Source: Austropuccinia psidii (lineage: Eukaryota > Basidiomycota > Pucciniomycetes > Pucciniales > Sphaerophragmiaceae). From it: DNA of 64,000 nucleotides. Every line of letters starts with the position of its first letter. Position 1 is the stretch's first letter. The notes beneath the pieces were generated by a model, which had not been told where the DNA came from, made no database searches, and was given only the letters and a program-made list of their open reading frames with translations. The position numbers and the translations under genes were made by a program. Shown in pieces: positions 9,106-20,863 of this stretch. The stretch covers positions 64,577,112 to 64,641,111 of the forward strand of contig JALGQZ010000004.1 in assembly GCA_023105745.1 (NCBI GenBank), in the 5' to 3' direction.

Positions 9106-11019
9106 GTGATGGACACCAAAGAATCCTCTTCAGAGGAGGAGACCATAAAGGCTGAAATGACCAAACTCAAATGTACTATCTGGGTACAGTGGAGTTGTCA
9201 GTTTGAGAACTATTTAATCAGCAAAGGCATGGATGACTTGCTTGACCCACCATCCAAAGACGAAAATAAAACCACCAAATCCAAGAAGAAAGATAGTGCA
9301 GCCCTTACTCTGTTATGGTCCAGCATTAGTACTGAATTTCAAGGCATTCCTCTCAACAACAGGTTATCTTTTTTCAACTGTTGGATGGGACTAGGAAATA
9401 GTTGTTGAAAATTTTTTGTAATAGTCATTTTTCAAACTCTCCATAAGCTCATAAGCCTCAAATACAATTCTACTTCTTCATTAGAAAAGCATATCAATGA
9501 CTTTCACAAGGTCCATGAAAGCTACTTGTCTATTTCTGTTGGTTCTTCTATCAGCATGAATCTGTCATCAAGTATGGCAGAAGCTTTCTTACTGCAAGGT
9601 CTAGACAATGATAAGGAACTGAGAAGCCTTTGCCAGATTTTATATGATACTAAAACTTTCAATTTAGATACAATAACAGATAGGTTGTAAATTGAACATT
9701 CTTCTCAACAATCAATTCACGGACATGCACTGCTATTTGAAAAGAATAAGCAGGCCAATAGTCAATCAGAAAATGGTAATATGAAGAAGAGTTTCAAAGA
9801 AAAGAGAAAAGCCAAAAACAATAACCAACCACCTCCTGGAAATACCCATCAGGTTGGAGACACAATTAAGCAGTTGGAGAAAATTGAACAACTACTAGAA
9901 AGGTTACAAAATGCAGGAAGCCTACCATAGCTAAATGCTTCATCTGATTCAAAGGAGCTCTCTCAACCCTCAGGATTGGACTATGAAGCATTTATCTTTG
10001 AGGAGGTCAATGCAATGGTAGGACCTCAGCATCAAGGATTAATCTATCTTGATTCTGGTGCCAGAAGAACAGTTTTAAATAACTTATTGTCACTAGAATA
10101 TCCCACTCCGGTAAAGAGACAACTCAACACCTTCTCAACTCACATTTAGGTAACTAATCAAGGAGCTTTACTGCTCAATGGCATTAGACTATATCCAGTA
10201 TAATATTTTCCTAATGGACCAGTAAGCTTTCTATCTGTCTCACAGATATATGATCACAGTATGATGTTAATTTCCAAATTGAATCTTTTCCTAATCAAGT
10301 AGGATAATCAAATTATCCTCACTTTCCATTGACAAGGCCATCTGTTTGCTGCTAGACTAACGTCAAGTCCAATATATTCATTTCCATCAACAGATTTAGA
10401 CTGGCATATGACCCTTGGTCATCCAACTGATTCTTCTATTGAATCCCTTCTCAATGAAGGTAGGATAGATGGAAAATTCACCCATGCTTCATATTGTCAA
10501 GTATGTCAACAAACTAAGATTAAGAATAATCTTCACTTGCAGTTGTTTCCACATCCTGATGCACCTTTTTTTGACATTCACATAGATGCCTTATCAATTA
10601 ATCCCCCTACTTGGAAGGGTTTCAAGTACATACTGGGGCTCATTGTCAACTTCAGTTGCTTCAATCGTATCTACAAAATGTCTGAAAAAGGTTCAGCTGA
10701 AGATTTCATTATGGAGATCAAGAGAAAACTGAATGTTGTGCCTGCCTACTTAAACACAGATTGTGGGAGAGAATTCAGTTCCTTTCTGTTTCTTAGCTAC
10801 CTTAAGGATCACAGTATTTTTCTAGAAAGAGGTCCTCCTGAAGTTCCTCAGACTAACGGAGTGGCAGAGAGATTTAACCAGACATTACTGTAAAAGGCAC
10901 AATGCTTACTTGGTAAATCCAAAATCCCTCTTACTGGGACAAGGCAATACTGCATGCTTCTTTGCTATTGGATGTGCTCCCACACAAGCATTTAAAAATG
11001 AAGGCACCTATGCTTATGT
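9106..11019 (+). pseudogene. Copia gag-protease-integrase remnant
   Basis: The ATG at 9106 opens 100 codons of a Copia gag-like start (MMDTKESSSEEE, FENYLISKGMDDLLDPPS), then the frame shifts near 9400 and continues with stops to about 9930. The protease active-site block YLDSGARRT is at about 10049, followed by further stops (near 10149, 10201, 10303, 10333). The GAG-pre-integrase block DWHMTLGHP is at about 10399 and its Cys motif CQVCQQTK at about 10498. In the integrase core, HIDALSI, NTDCGREFSSF and NGVAERFNQTLL supply the three acidic residues. Longest open piece: 10408-10893. The remnant ends at 11019 against a solo-LTR target duplication. Confidence 0.8.
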
Positions 11020-11024
11020 TAGAC

Positions 11025-12779
11025 TGTAAGGTGTGGATATGGAACTTTGATTAAAAATGAAGTACTTTTCCTGTCCTCAAAATTTGTATAAGGTAATAGA
11101 TGATTAAAAAATAGTATGAAATAGTATTTTTAAGAGAAAACACACCTTTTGTATTGTTTCTAACTTTATAATTATACAAAAAATAATACTATAAAGATTT
11201 ATTGTTTTACCAACAATAAAAATTTATCCAAAGATACTCTACAAGAGATATTTAAGGCTACAAAAGAAATTTCAATTGGAATTAATTGAGCAAAGAACTG
11301 CAAGCAATTAATTATAGAACAAGGTCTTTAAAAGGTATTTAAAGAGAAAAAAAGCCCAAAGGTGACCAGAGTGAATTTGGAAACAAAGTGACAAAGTTAA
11401 CAGTGATGAAAGACACTTTAATTCACTTGGGGGGTGGTTCAAGGGGTAAAAATGATTATAATGATTTTTTCAGGTGGCTAAAGGGTTTAAAATGATATTA
11501 AATGGGTGGTTGGAATCTTTTATTTATTGGTTTAACAGTGTTTAAACTAATTATAAAAGGAAAAGATTCTAAAATGAAGAGAAAAGTGGGGCAAAGAAGA
11601 AATTCTTTTATAGCTATCAATTTTCTTACTCCAAAAGTAAAATTTACTCTTGTCAGTCATGGAAAACACTCAGATAACAGAAAAGCCAATTATGGCATCA
11701 TTGAACCCTAGTTTAGACAAAAAAAGGATGGTTTTAGCCATTTTAGACCCTTGAATCAGCCATTACTATAGTAATACCTGGTCTAGAGCCTTCAAAACAC
11801 GTCAGAATGTGTGTAAGAGACGTAGAAACCATTTAAAACTGTTTTTACTTAAGGGTAGTTTTACCCTCTTGGCAACAGGTAAAACTGCCCTGGTTGGTAT
11901 CAAAACCTCATCATCAATTGAGTCACAGACCCTGTGACTCAATTCCAGGCCAAAAGCAATGAACTTTTGCATAGATTTTGACATCCCACGCCTGTCAGAA
12001 AGGAATTTGGGGGTCTGGCTCCCCCTTGGAGCTAGAGTACCTTTTTCCCCCCCAGAATTAATCTTTCCAATTTATTTTTTCTTTAATTCCTCATCATGTA
12101 ATACACTTGTAATTTACACATACAATTCAATTGAGTTTTATGGTACACAACTGTAATAATTGATACCTCATATGTAAACTACAGCTCACTTATGTAATAC
12201 AAATGCCCATTTTGACATTTCAATTGAAAATACTTCAATTGCTCATAACTTCTAAGCTACACACAACACCTCAATTTTAACACAAAAATTGATGGTTAAC
12301 ACCACATGTGGTGTGAATTAAATTAAGGTTTCAAGGATTTTCAACTTTTGTACAGAAAATACTAAAACTTAATTTAAGCTTATTTAGAGTTGAGTTACAG
12401 AAATTTTACCCAGAGGTGACCCCACCTTATTTTTTTATGAGAAATACAATTGTGAAGTAATTTTCTTAAGTTTATTCATTGGATAGAAAATTATAGTATA
12501 TTTTATGTAACATTTTACCAAAAATATTTTGATTTCATCAAGTTTATTAAAAATTCATTTTTACTTAATTTTTTCAAGTAAAAATGTATTTTCATAATTT
12601 TAAAATTTAATGTACTTTTTATTTTAAATTATAATTAAATTTTTCTTTTTGTATATAAATTTGTATTTATATTATAATTTTTATTTTGATAATATAAATA
12701 AATTTAGTTTATTCATATTTATATCTTATTTTGTTATTTGTGGTCTTTTGGGTATATGAAAATACCTCTAAGGCTCACA
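11025..12779 (-). mobile_element. Solo LTR of Gypsy family A
   Basis: 1755 bases with plus-strand ends TGTAAGGTG ... GGCTCACA, flanked by TAGAC at 11020-11024 and 12780-12784. It is homologous along its length to the LTRs at 31027-32863 and 50303-52124 and lies in the same orientation (element sense is minus). A solo LTR with intact duplication is the product of LTR-LTR recombination that removed the internal region. Small ORFs inside (for example 11502-11711, 11802-11984) are not considered genes. Confidence 0.92.
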
Positions 12780-12784
12780 TAGAC

Positions 12785-12946
12785 AATGAAAAATGTTTTA
12801 TTGAGCCAATTATCAGGTATGAGCTACTTATTATTTTTGTTATCAAGGTGACTACCAAGATAATTAATCCATAATCCAAGGTGGACCCACATGCAGAGAT
12901 CACATGTGCTCTGACATTTGAAAAATACTCAGACAGATTAAGGTTA
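12785..12946 (+). pseudogene. Short Copia internal fragment between two solo LTRs
   Basis: Once the TAGAC duplication is accounted for, the sequence continues the Copia frame that stops at 11019 (LMLD, then EKCFIEPII). It ends at the CTTAA duplication of the next LTR. This is the region between integrase and RT. No independent gene. Confidence 0.6.
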
Positions 12947-12951
12947 CTTAA

Positions 12952-14871
12952 TATAAGATGTGTCTATGAGATTATTGATAATATTACTATTAATCAATAA
13001 TACTATGACTGTTCTTAGAAAATATAATAATCAAATAATTATAACCACAATTAATTAATTAATTAATTATTTTACTTTTTATACACTCCCAGTGATTATA
13101 ACAGTAAGACATAATTGTCTACAACAATCAATTACAAGAAGTATTAAATAATAAAACTTCTTTTATTGAAATAATAAAATTATCTTAATATATAATTATA
13201 TTTTACAAGAATAACTATGAATGTATTTCTCTGAGAAAACAAATATTAGAGAAAAACTTTAAGAATTAATTATAAATCACTAACTAATATTTAATGAACC
13301 TTGGAAAGAATATGGTAGAGATATTTGAAGGATAAATTGTGGATTTAAGGGATCAAAAATTATTTAGAACAATATTAAAACAGTATATAGTTTATTAGTG
13401 GATCTCTATGATTTCAAATCTTTCTGATTGATTCTGAAAGAATAAAACACTTAAGAAAAGTTTCAACTAATACTTACTTGTTGGTAACAAAGATAAAATT
13501 GGATAATAAGATGATTTGGAAAAACTGACAAGAGGAGGCCTCTTTTAAGTCAAAGACAGCTCACAGAAGCATGAAATTGAGAAAACTGAAAAACCATTTA
13601 GTGAGAAAACAATAATCTTTTTTGGATTTTTGATTGCATCATTTGTTGTCACATAAGATTATCATAATTACTTAATTAGTGCTTTTACATGACTACCAAC
13701 CCATTTATGGTTAATAATAAAAGTAGTAACAACTGTAAATCTTCTTTTATTTCAAAAATAAACATTAATTTCTCAAATTTATCAATGTTATTGGAAATTT
13801 CATCACAGGTTGTATTTGCTGTGAATTCTTGAAGATTCAGTATTTCATGTGGAATCATCAAAAATGGACTGTAAGTAAAACTTTTAATTTTAATTTTTAA
13901 AGGATAATTATTTTTCATTTCTTTATGATTCATACCATACTAAAATGGTAATAAAAATTTCAGAAATATCCATTAAGAATAGTATTTTTGATGAATTTTT
14001 GAAGTTTTTACCTCATTTCTACATAGAATTGCAAATAACACAGTATGGCAGGTTGCTTTGAGGTAAATCAATGTATACTGGTCCAAAAAGGGTTTTGATT
14101 ACTCTTTTAAGGTTTATCCATGGAAAATAATTAAGAATCAACATGGTTACAGCAGTCTAAGCTTCTCTTTACCTCTTTGTCACATCAAAATATAGCTTAT
14201 TTGCAATTTTCTTATGATTTAATGAGATTTTAACTTGGTAAATAGGTTCCCAAAAGGTTTTAGTATACTAATTTGGCCATGATCAGCCATGTATCTAAGT
14301 TTTAGATCTACCCATTCCTCAGAGGCCTCAGAAGTTGGGTACCCTGAATCACTTTGATGTCTTTCATCCCCCTTAGCCATTTTCACATCAAAAATAGAAA
14401 TTCAGGCTTAAAGACTGATATCCACTATGAGTGTACCAAAACTGTATGTGAGAATACTGTAATTTTGAGTGCCACAAAAATGCACAACACTAATCTTAGT
14501 GTATATCTAACATGGGATTTCTCACATTCCCATTATTTTGGGATGAAATTGTGAAAAACAAATATTTTCACAATTCATTTATGTGCTATTGATGATGTGG
14601 TATTGAAGTATTTTCCATATTACCACCTGAAAGAGTTAATTTAAGCTTATTCACTCTATGGAGCTACCCTAGATGAATTTATGCGTAGAATCTGAATCTG
14701 GCCTTAAATCTATGGATTTACTTATTAATGAAAAAGATATTCATATTTTCTGAAATCAAAAACAATGAATTTTGAATATATGCATGACTTATGGGTTATT
14801 CATAGTTCAGAGTTTATTTCAAAGATAATTGTGTCCTATCTGGGTATGTAAAATATACCTCAAGGTGCACA
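12952..14871 (-). mobile_element. Divergent solo LTR related to Gypsy family B
   Basis: 1920 bases. The plus-strand left end (TATAAGATGTGTCTATGAGA) aligns with the reverse complement of the family B LTR end, and the block ACTATGACTGT follows in both. The right end (GGGTATGTAAAATATACCTC then GTGCACA) aligns with the family B start. The duplication CTTAA at 12947-12951 and 14872-14876 fixes the boundaries and implies the terminal TG has become TA. It is much more diverged than the other family B copies, so it is an old insertion. ORFs inside (13685-13933, 14354-14554) show no motif. Confidence 0.8.
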
Positions 14872-14876
14872 CTTAA

Positions 14877-16166
14877 ACTTGACACAAGAAAAATTTGAGT
14901 GTCAAGAGATTACACCCTATCAGCAACCAATTCAATCCCTGTTCTGTGCAAGCCATCTTATTTCCTTCCTTCCATAGTTCCAATTACAATAAAGTTACGG
15001 ATTCCAGCCTCCAACCATCATGAGTCTACAGCTGAAGAACCTTTGAGCTTTCCCAGCCAACAACCCTCTGCCTCAGTTAGCCAGACTCCTATTCCTCTTC
15101 TCATCCCCAAGGGTCCAGTCACTGAGAAATCTAAAAACTACAGCTATATACCCTTCTATGACAAAGAGCCAAGAAAAATATCCAGCTCTATAAGTCAAAA
15201 TAATATTGTAGAAGGGAAGAGAATCACTTTCAGCTCAGATTGACTACTTCTCACTGATATAGTTCCCTACTCACAATGTGTGGTTGACCCACTGGAGGCA
15301 TCTGAGTGGAAGAAGTCCATGAACAATAAATTTGATTCATTAATTTCACAAAACACTGATGAATTAGTCCCATAACCTGAAAAACCCAATAGAGTCATTA
15401 GAGGGATGTGGCGACTCACCTGTAAGCATAATGAGTTTGGTGAATTTTATTGTTACAAGGCTTTCTGGGTGGTGTTAGGTAATCATCCAGAGTATATTTT
15501 ACATTAATATGACACTTGGGCTTCTGTAGGTTGTAAGGTAATCTTTAAGGTGATGCTTTCCCTAGCTGGGAACGTTGCTTATGTCCCTTATCAGTTTGAC
15601 ATCAAAACTGCATTTCTTCACAGTGAGATGGATGCTTCAGTGTATATGAAGCAAAGGGTAAGGAGAGTTGGGTTTGATGCCTTCAAAAATATCTTTAAAG
15701 TACAAAACAGGCACCATGGATTTGGAAATACAATTTGATTGCTATACTCAGCAGACTTGACCTTGCAAGTGCTGAGCTGGATAAATACTTGTTTATCAAC
15801 TTCAGTCAATCTATGCTGCTTCATATCCATGTTGATGACAGGTTTGTTATCAGCAGGTCAGAAAAACATATACTTGTCTTTCTAAAGAGACTTAATTCCT
15901 TCTTGAAGCTCAAGTTCAAGAAAAGGCAAACTCAACATCTAGGTTATAATCTAAACTGGACCAGAAATATGCTGGAAATTGACCAAGCTGATCTTATCAA
16001 TAAAAATCCTTGGCAGTTTTAAATGCAAGACAGCAACACATTGAAAACCACTTGTAATGGAAATTTCCTGAATGGATTAGAATCAAGTGAAACTGATGGA
16101 ATAGTCAATTTCACCTCTTTTCAGAAGGCCATTGGAAGAATAAATTAGTTTTCGCACCATTCACAC
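14877..16166 (+). pseudogene. Copia reverse transcriptase / RNase H remnant
   Basis: Open piece 14899-15243 corresponds to the low-complexity linker between integrase and RT (many Ser/Pro). RT starts near 15290 with PLEASEWKKSMNNKFDSL. The Copia RT block YQFDIKTAFLHSEMDASVYMKQ is at about 15588, with FDIKTAFL typical of RVT_2. The active-site HIHVDD is at about 15820. Stops and shifts occur near 15241, 15373, 15506, 15738 and 16020. The sequence breaks off at 16166 just after QKAIGRIN, where the family E LTR begins. Confidence 0.8.
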
Positions 16167-16708
16167 TGTGGTATTCCATACCATTAGTAGAAGTTTCAAG
16201 CTTACAAATAAAATAAAAGAAAAAAATGATAATAAAAAAATTATGCAAAAAATATTTACAAATTACAATGACAGGTTTCAAACAGAAATATACAATACAA
16301 AACCTCAAGATATTATCAAAACAGTGTAGTATCACAAAATTTATCCACCTTATTGCAACATCAATAATTAATTATGAAATTCAAAGGAGTTAATATAAAT
16401 ACAGGTATATGAGGATGAACCACAGCATCAGAGCTGTATTTTACCCACCTTGATTAAAATGAAAGAAGAAATACCTCAAGGCTATGCAAATAATGACAAT
16501 ATATTTTCCAAGAAAAAATGTTTTCTTAGTAATATTAACATGCAGCAAACTTGATGGAAATGATGAAATCTCCTCATGAAATGATACAATATGAAAATAA
16601 AACCACCAGCATGTTTCCCACAAGACTGAATATCAAAATTAAAATTAGTAATAAATTCAATACAGGAAAATAGAAAAACAAATACTTTCCCCACCTTCAA
16701 GAAAATAT

Positions 16709-17110
16709 CACCAGCCAAATTTTCTCAAGTATATCATATGAATAGAGGAAATCTCAATTGTCAGAAGCTGTATTTCCTCCACTATCTTAGCAAAAAATAA
16801 AATCTCACCAGCCAAATTATCTCAAATAAATCACATTTTCTTGATAAGAAACAGTGCCACCAGCATAATTCTCTCAGAAAATATGTAACAAAGTCACCAA
16901 AAAAATCTCACCAGCCAAATACTCTCAGATATATCATATGATTAGAAGAAAATTAAGTTTTCAGAAGGTCTATTTTCTGCCCTTCCTTGGAAAAAATATA
17001 ATCTCACCACCCAAATTATCTCAATTAACTCATATTACTATGATAAGAAAAAGAAACACCAGCATAATTCTCTCAGAAAACACATTTCTACACCAAAACA
17101 ACATGTCTCA
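16709..17110. repeat. 200-bp tandem repeat, about two units
   Basis: CACCAGCCAAAT recurs at 16709 and 16909, a period of 200 bases. Related half-units start near 16806 and 17004, and CACCAGCATAATTCTCTCAG occurs near 16858 and 17057. It lies upstream of the TATA box of the family E LTR, in the U3 position where LTR enhancer repeats are found; enhancer function is inferred. Confidence 0.75.
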
Positions 17111-17182
17111 CCAGCTAAAACCTCTTGACTATGATTTTCTCTAAGTACCCTGTTTTGAGAAGCTCTATGGAGGCCCAAAAGC

Positions 17183-17190
17183 TATAAATA
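17183..17190 (+). promoter_or_regulatory. TATA box of family E LTR
   Basis: TATAAATA in the context GCTATAAATAGAGGTCCTCT. The other family E LTR has the same motif in inverse orientation at 62753-62760 with the same flanks, which argues for conservation as the LTR promoter. Confidence 0.7.
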
Positions 17191-17280
17191 GAGGTCCTCT
17201 CTACCTCATTTTTCCCATGAATTATGGAACAAACTCCCACTATCCAGGATACCCAACATCCCTGAAACAGCAGGATATCT

Positions 17281-17590
17281 ACAGTGGTAGTAGTGTTTAA
17301 GTTGTGAAAAGCTCAGTAGCCATACTAATTAGCTTAGTATTGTTGAAGAATACTAGTATAGAAATAGTGAAAAAGATCAGTAGCCTTTCTCAGTAGCTTA
17401 TTATTATTGCAGAATAGTAGTGTAACTGTAGTGAAAAGCTCAGTAGTGTAGTATTATTGAGAAATAGTAGTATAGCTGTAGTGAAAAGCTCAGTCACCTT
17501 TCTCAATAGCTGAGTATTATTAGAAAAATAGTAGTATAAACTTAGTTAAAAGCTCAGTAGCTTTTCTCAGAAGCCTAGTATTTTTAAAAG
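17281..17590. repeat. Degenerate minisatellite, about five units
   Basis: Units of roughly 60-70 bases built on GTGAAAAGCTCAGTAGC, then TTTCTCAGTAGC, then TAGTATTATTG and AATAGTAGTATA. The units differ by substitutions and small gaps. The block lies downstream of the TATA box, in the R/U5 part of the LTR. Confidence 0.7.
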
Positions 17591-18085
17591 AAAAGAAGTA
17601 GTGACATAAACTCAATATTAAAAATATCAAAAGAATCAAATACCATAGTTTTATTACTAGTATTAATATATGAAAAAATCATTATAATAAACACAAAACA
17701 AAAAATATATATATTCTAATTACTATTATTAAAATAACAGAAGACCAGAAAAAAAAATATTTTCATTACTTATATTAAAATAACAGAAAATTTTAGTCTT
17801 TATTTTATCAGAAATTTTAGTTTTAAATCAGAGTTTTTATTGCAGTATTATTGATAAGTCTGATTTAGAGACTGCTGATAGGTCTTCTCTATCTTTGAAA
17901 GCCACAAATCTTATTTCATTTTGTGATTCTCTGTAGGCTGACTATTCAGTATTATTTAAAGGGGAAGCTGATAGGACTTAGCACCCATGGTTATTGGACA
18001 ATTCTAAAATTCAAAACAGACTTACCAATAATTTCCCCCTCAAGGTACTGCTTTATCTCATCCCATACCAAAATGAGTTTCCACA

Positions 18086-18104
18086 TCTGGCTTCCCAACA
18101 GTGG
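18086..18104 (+). promoter_or_regulatory. Candidate primer-binding site of family E element
   Basis: TCTGGCTTCCCAACAGTGG directly follows the LTR end; it contains TGG two bases in, as expected of a site pairing with a tRNA 3' CCA end. The tRNA was not identified. Confidence 0.45.
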
Positions 18105-18502
18105 AAAACACCTTCAACCATCAATAATATGTCAATTATGAAAAAAAATCAAATTTAATCCATAAAAAAAGCCTTTTATCAATCCAAAATCTCAAAAGCC
18201 TATCAATTTAATCTAGAATCCAAGAACCAAAAAACTTCCAAATCATCATCACCATCAAGTTCATAAAACAAATAATTTCATGATTATGAACCAAAAAGAG
18301 GATAAAAACCACCTGGAAAAAACTCACCTATAGATTATAGTATACCAGCTGGTATACCCAGAGCCAAGAAAAAAGATCAAAAAATAGCTAACAATTATTT
18401 GAAAAAAATTCCTCAAGGAACTATTTAAAGTTAAAAAGGAAAGTGAAAAACACAAAATAAGCAAGGAAGAAATCAATATGGATTCAGAATCATCATCAAA
18501 GA
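18105..18502 (+). pseudogene. Leader and truncated internal start of family E element
   Basis: A-rich leader, then a short stretch that could be gag: DYSIPAGIPRAKKKDQKIAN in one frame near 18335, and KEEINMDSESSSK in another frame near 18460-18500. Stops are frequent. The sequence ends where the family D LTR starts at 18503. The assignment to gag is weak and rests on position after the LTR and primer site. Confidence 0.35.
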
Positions 18503-19904
18503 TGTCAGCCTGTGACTCAAAACCAGACCACAAGCATAATAGCCAAATACCATAAACCAATGGTAAAGCCAAGATACTACCAAAACATGGATCTGAGCAA
18601 AATCAGCTCAGAAGGTATCCAAAGAAAGAGGAAACCCACCACCTTTCAAATACACAAGTCCCACCATCATAGGAAAAAGAATAACAAAGTTGCTGCTGAG
18701 CATAAACCTTAATTTTCACCTGTCATCTTGAATCCAGAGGAAGAGGCTTAACCCAATCAAATTGGTATTTAAAATGAAGCTTTGAGTCAGGACTGTCTAG
18801 TGGTACTAGAAAAATGGAGCTAGCACCAGATTTACAGAAGTTATGACCAAAATAAGGTCTAATAAGGGTGAATAAAATATTCACCTCCAATATAACTTCT
18901 ACAGTTTTAGTGTGAGATACCTAAAGTGGGGTCTTTTTGGAAAGATAATGATCAGGGATATCTGATGGTGCCATGCATTTCCCCATATCTCATCTAGAAC
19001 AAACGTTATGGGGCATACAAGTTCCATACAGATTTTAAGCAAGTCATACATATGTACAAACAATCTTGTACATGGCATAACTTTGCTGTATTTAATGATA
19101 ACCATAGAAAATGAGGTACCATTGTGTAGAGAAAATCCAGGGCTACACAATTAACTAAATTTGAGCTTTATATCTCAAAAACTCACAAATTTATGGGAGG
19201 TTTAAGGTCAAAATCCCACAATTAGACCAATACAGCCTTACTGTGGGATATTCTCCCATTATTATGATTATGAGGTGTCAAACAGACAAAGAAGCCTGTT
19301 TATACTTCAATACCTCATAGTTTTGTCAATACTGTGCTCCTGTACAGGTTCTGTACAGCATTCTACATGTCATACACATCAGAAGAGGGCTATGTGGTCC
19401 CCAGATGAACGTTTTCACCCTGTATTGGTAAAAACTGCCCAGATGTGGTTTCAAAACCACATCAGAGCCCAATACAGGCTATACAAGCCAGTACTTGGAA
19501 GTGAAAGATATTCACTTCCTCTATGGGGAAGGTCTAGTAGCCTTTTTCACCCAATTTTAGGATAAAAAGGGACCTTTTCTCCACCAGAAAAGGTTTCCTC
19601 ATCCTGCTCTTGAATTCCTACATAGTAAAACTGTCAAAAACAGCTATACTCTTGTAAAATAATCAGGTTATAATTTAAGCCTTAGTATTGTAGCTCTTAT
19701 TATAGTACCCCAACTGGTAAGACTGCACCCAGGGCTTTCAACAGCACTCACCACCACTATTTTATAATAGTAAAGCCCTTATTACTCTATTTTAAACATT
19801 TATTATCTATAATCCAACAGATTTTAATTAATTTTACCATGTCACAGTCATAGCTAAAGCTGTAAATAGCCTTATTACACCTTCATCATGAACTCAGCCT
19901 GAAA
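18503..19904 (+). mobile_element. 5' LTR of family D
   Basis: Starts TGTCAGCCTGTGACTC; the end GCCTGAAA corresponds to GCCTGACA in the 3' LTR. It contains the hairpin described for the 3' LTR in a slightly mutated form near 19421-19478. Short ORFs within are also in the other LTR copy but begin without ATG and are ignored. Confidence 0.85.
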
Positions 19905-20515
19905 TTTTGGGGCCTGGCCATGTTTTTTGGATTTTTGGACCTTTTTACACATAAAAGTGAGTTTTTTCTTACTATTTTTTTATTTCTGAGATTTTGTTTC
20001 TTTTTTAGGTGTAATTTCATTCAAAAACAAATTGTAACATATATCTTATATTTATTCTGGCATATGTTATATACCACTGTGTTTTTTTGTTTTTGATTGC
20101 CTTTTTGCATGGTTTAATCACCACAACAACCCTTATTTTTGGCATTTTTTACATATTTAAACACTTTAAGCCATCAATACTGTCCATTTTTCAATTAAAA
20201 AGGACACCTCTTACTGTAAAACCAACAGTATTAGAGGTGTGGATGGGTTTATTGATAATCTCAAATGCCCTGTATAGAGCCACGTTTTTGATTATACTTG
20301 CTAATTAAAAGTTAATCTGTGAGATACTGGTATAAAAACAGTGTACCAGATATCCATAAGCTGTATTTCTGATGTGCAATTGTTAATTTCAATTGCAATG
20401 TCATAATACAAGGGCATAATATAGAAATATACTGCCCAGAGGCCATTCTTGGACATGCAAATAGCCTTTTAAGAAGTCTGAACTGACATTAAGCCCTCTT
20501 TTCCTCTCTGATTCA
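19905..20515 (+). other. Leader of family D with candidate primer-binding site
   Basis: TTTTGGGGCCTGGCCATG follows the LTR and closely resembles the block after the LTRs of families A and B, so it is probably the shared primer-binding site. The rest is AT-rich, without a credible gene; the hydrophobic 73-codon ORF at 20087-20308 is treated as chance. The leader ends in TTTTCCTCTCTGATTCAG, which looks like a 3' splice site. Confidence 0.5.
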
Positions 20516-20863
20516 GTGGAAGAAAACTACATCCAACTTGAGACCCAATCACATGCCAACACACCAATGACACCCTCAGAACCAGAGGGCAGCAAGGGAA
20601 AAGGAAAGAGGCACAGTGAAGGCCTTATCACATCCAAAAAGTGGACACCAATTGCCACTCAGAGGAATGGAAAACCACAAAAGTCTGCATCAATACAAGG
20701 TAAACTAACTTTAACCACTTGTACAGGGAATATTACAATAATTAACCCAGTTTTGACCTCTAAAGGCAAATTTCAAAAAGCAGTAGACAGCAAATTTGTA
20801 CAATGCACAGTCAAAGGTGAAAACCCTAAGAACATTAAGTTGTTGAATGCTTGCAAACACTGA
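20516..20863 (+). pseudogene. Family D leader ORF, no ATG
   Basis: An open frame of 115 codons that begins GTG directly after a splice-acceptor-like CAG, rich in Lys, Ser and Thr and containing GLITSKK. Leader ORFs in the same place occur in family B (40011-40151, GLITKEP) and family A (50099-49848). It may be an exon of the gag message or an upstream ORF. No known domain. Confidence 0.4.

Larger units (their letters stand above)
8889..16166 (+). mobile_element. Ty1/Copia retrotransposon relic, split by solo LTRs
   Basis: Gag, protease, integrase and reverse transcriptase/RNase H remnants lie in Copia order (integrase before RT) on the plus strand. Two solo Gypsy LTRs (11025-12779 and 12952-14871), each with a perfect 5-base duplication, interrupt it. 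The 3' part stops at 16166, where a family E LTR begins inside the QKAIGRIN block of the RT/RNase H region. No Copia LTR is recognised; the left LTR may have been broken up by the Harbinger insertions. Many stops and frameshifts show it is dead. 8889-9105 has no gene and should be its leader or LTR end. Confidence 0.82.
16167..18085 (+). mobile_element. Family E LTR, plus orientation
   Basis: Begins TGTGGTATTCCATACC and ends TTTCCACA. It matches the minus-strand LTR at 61505-63838 at the start (TGTGGTATACCATGAC), around the TATA box and at the end (AATTTCCCC, GGTACTGC, ATCCCA, GAG, CCACA). It is followed directly by a primer-binding-like site, so it acts as a 5' LTR. It contains two tandem-repeat blocks (16709-17110 and 17281-17590) not seen in the other copy. 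ORFs inside are spurious. Confidence 0.75.

Noticed and set aside
16709..17590. Short-period repeats that could look like a CRISPR array
   Set aside because: Units are degenerate, adjacent without unique spacers, and lie in an LTR of a eukaryotic genome.
18512..18712. Lys/His-rich ORF at the start of the family D LTRs (also 26755-26958)
   Set aside because: Begins with GTG, is present only because both LTRs are homologous, and overlaps the LTR end needed for integration.
20087..20308. A 73-codon hydrophobic ORF that could be a membrane protein
   Set aside because: It lies in the AT-rich leader of a decayed retroelement; a T-rich strand gives Phe/Leu/Ile runs by chance. No homologous ORF in the A or B leaders.
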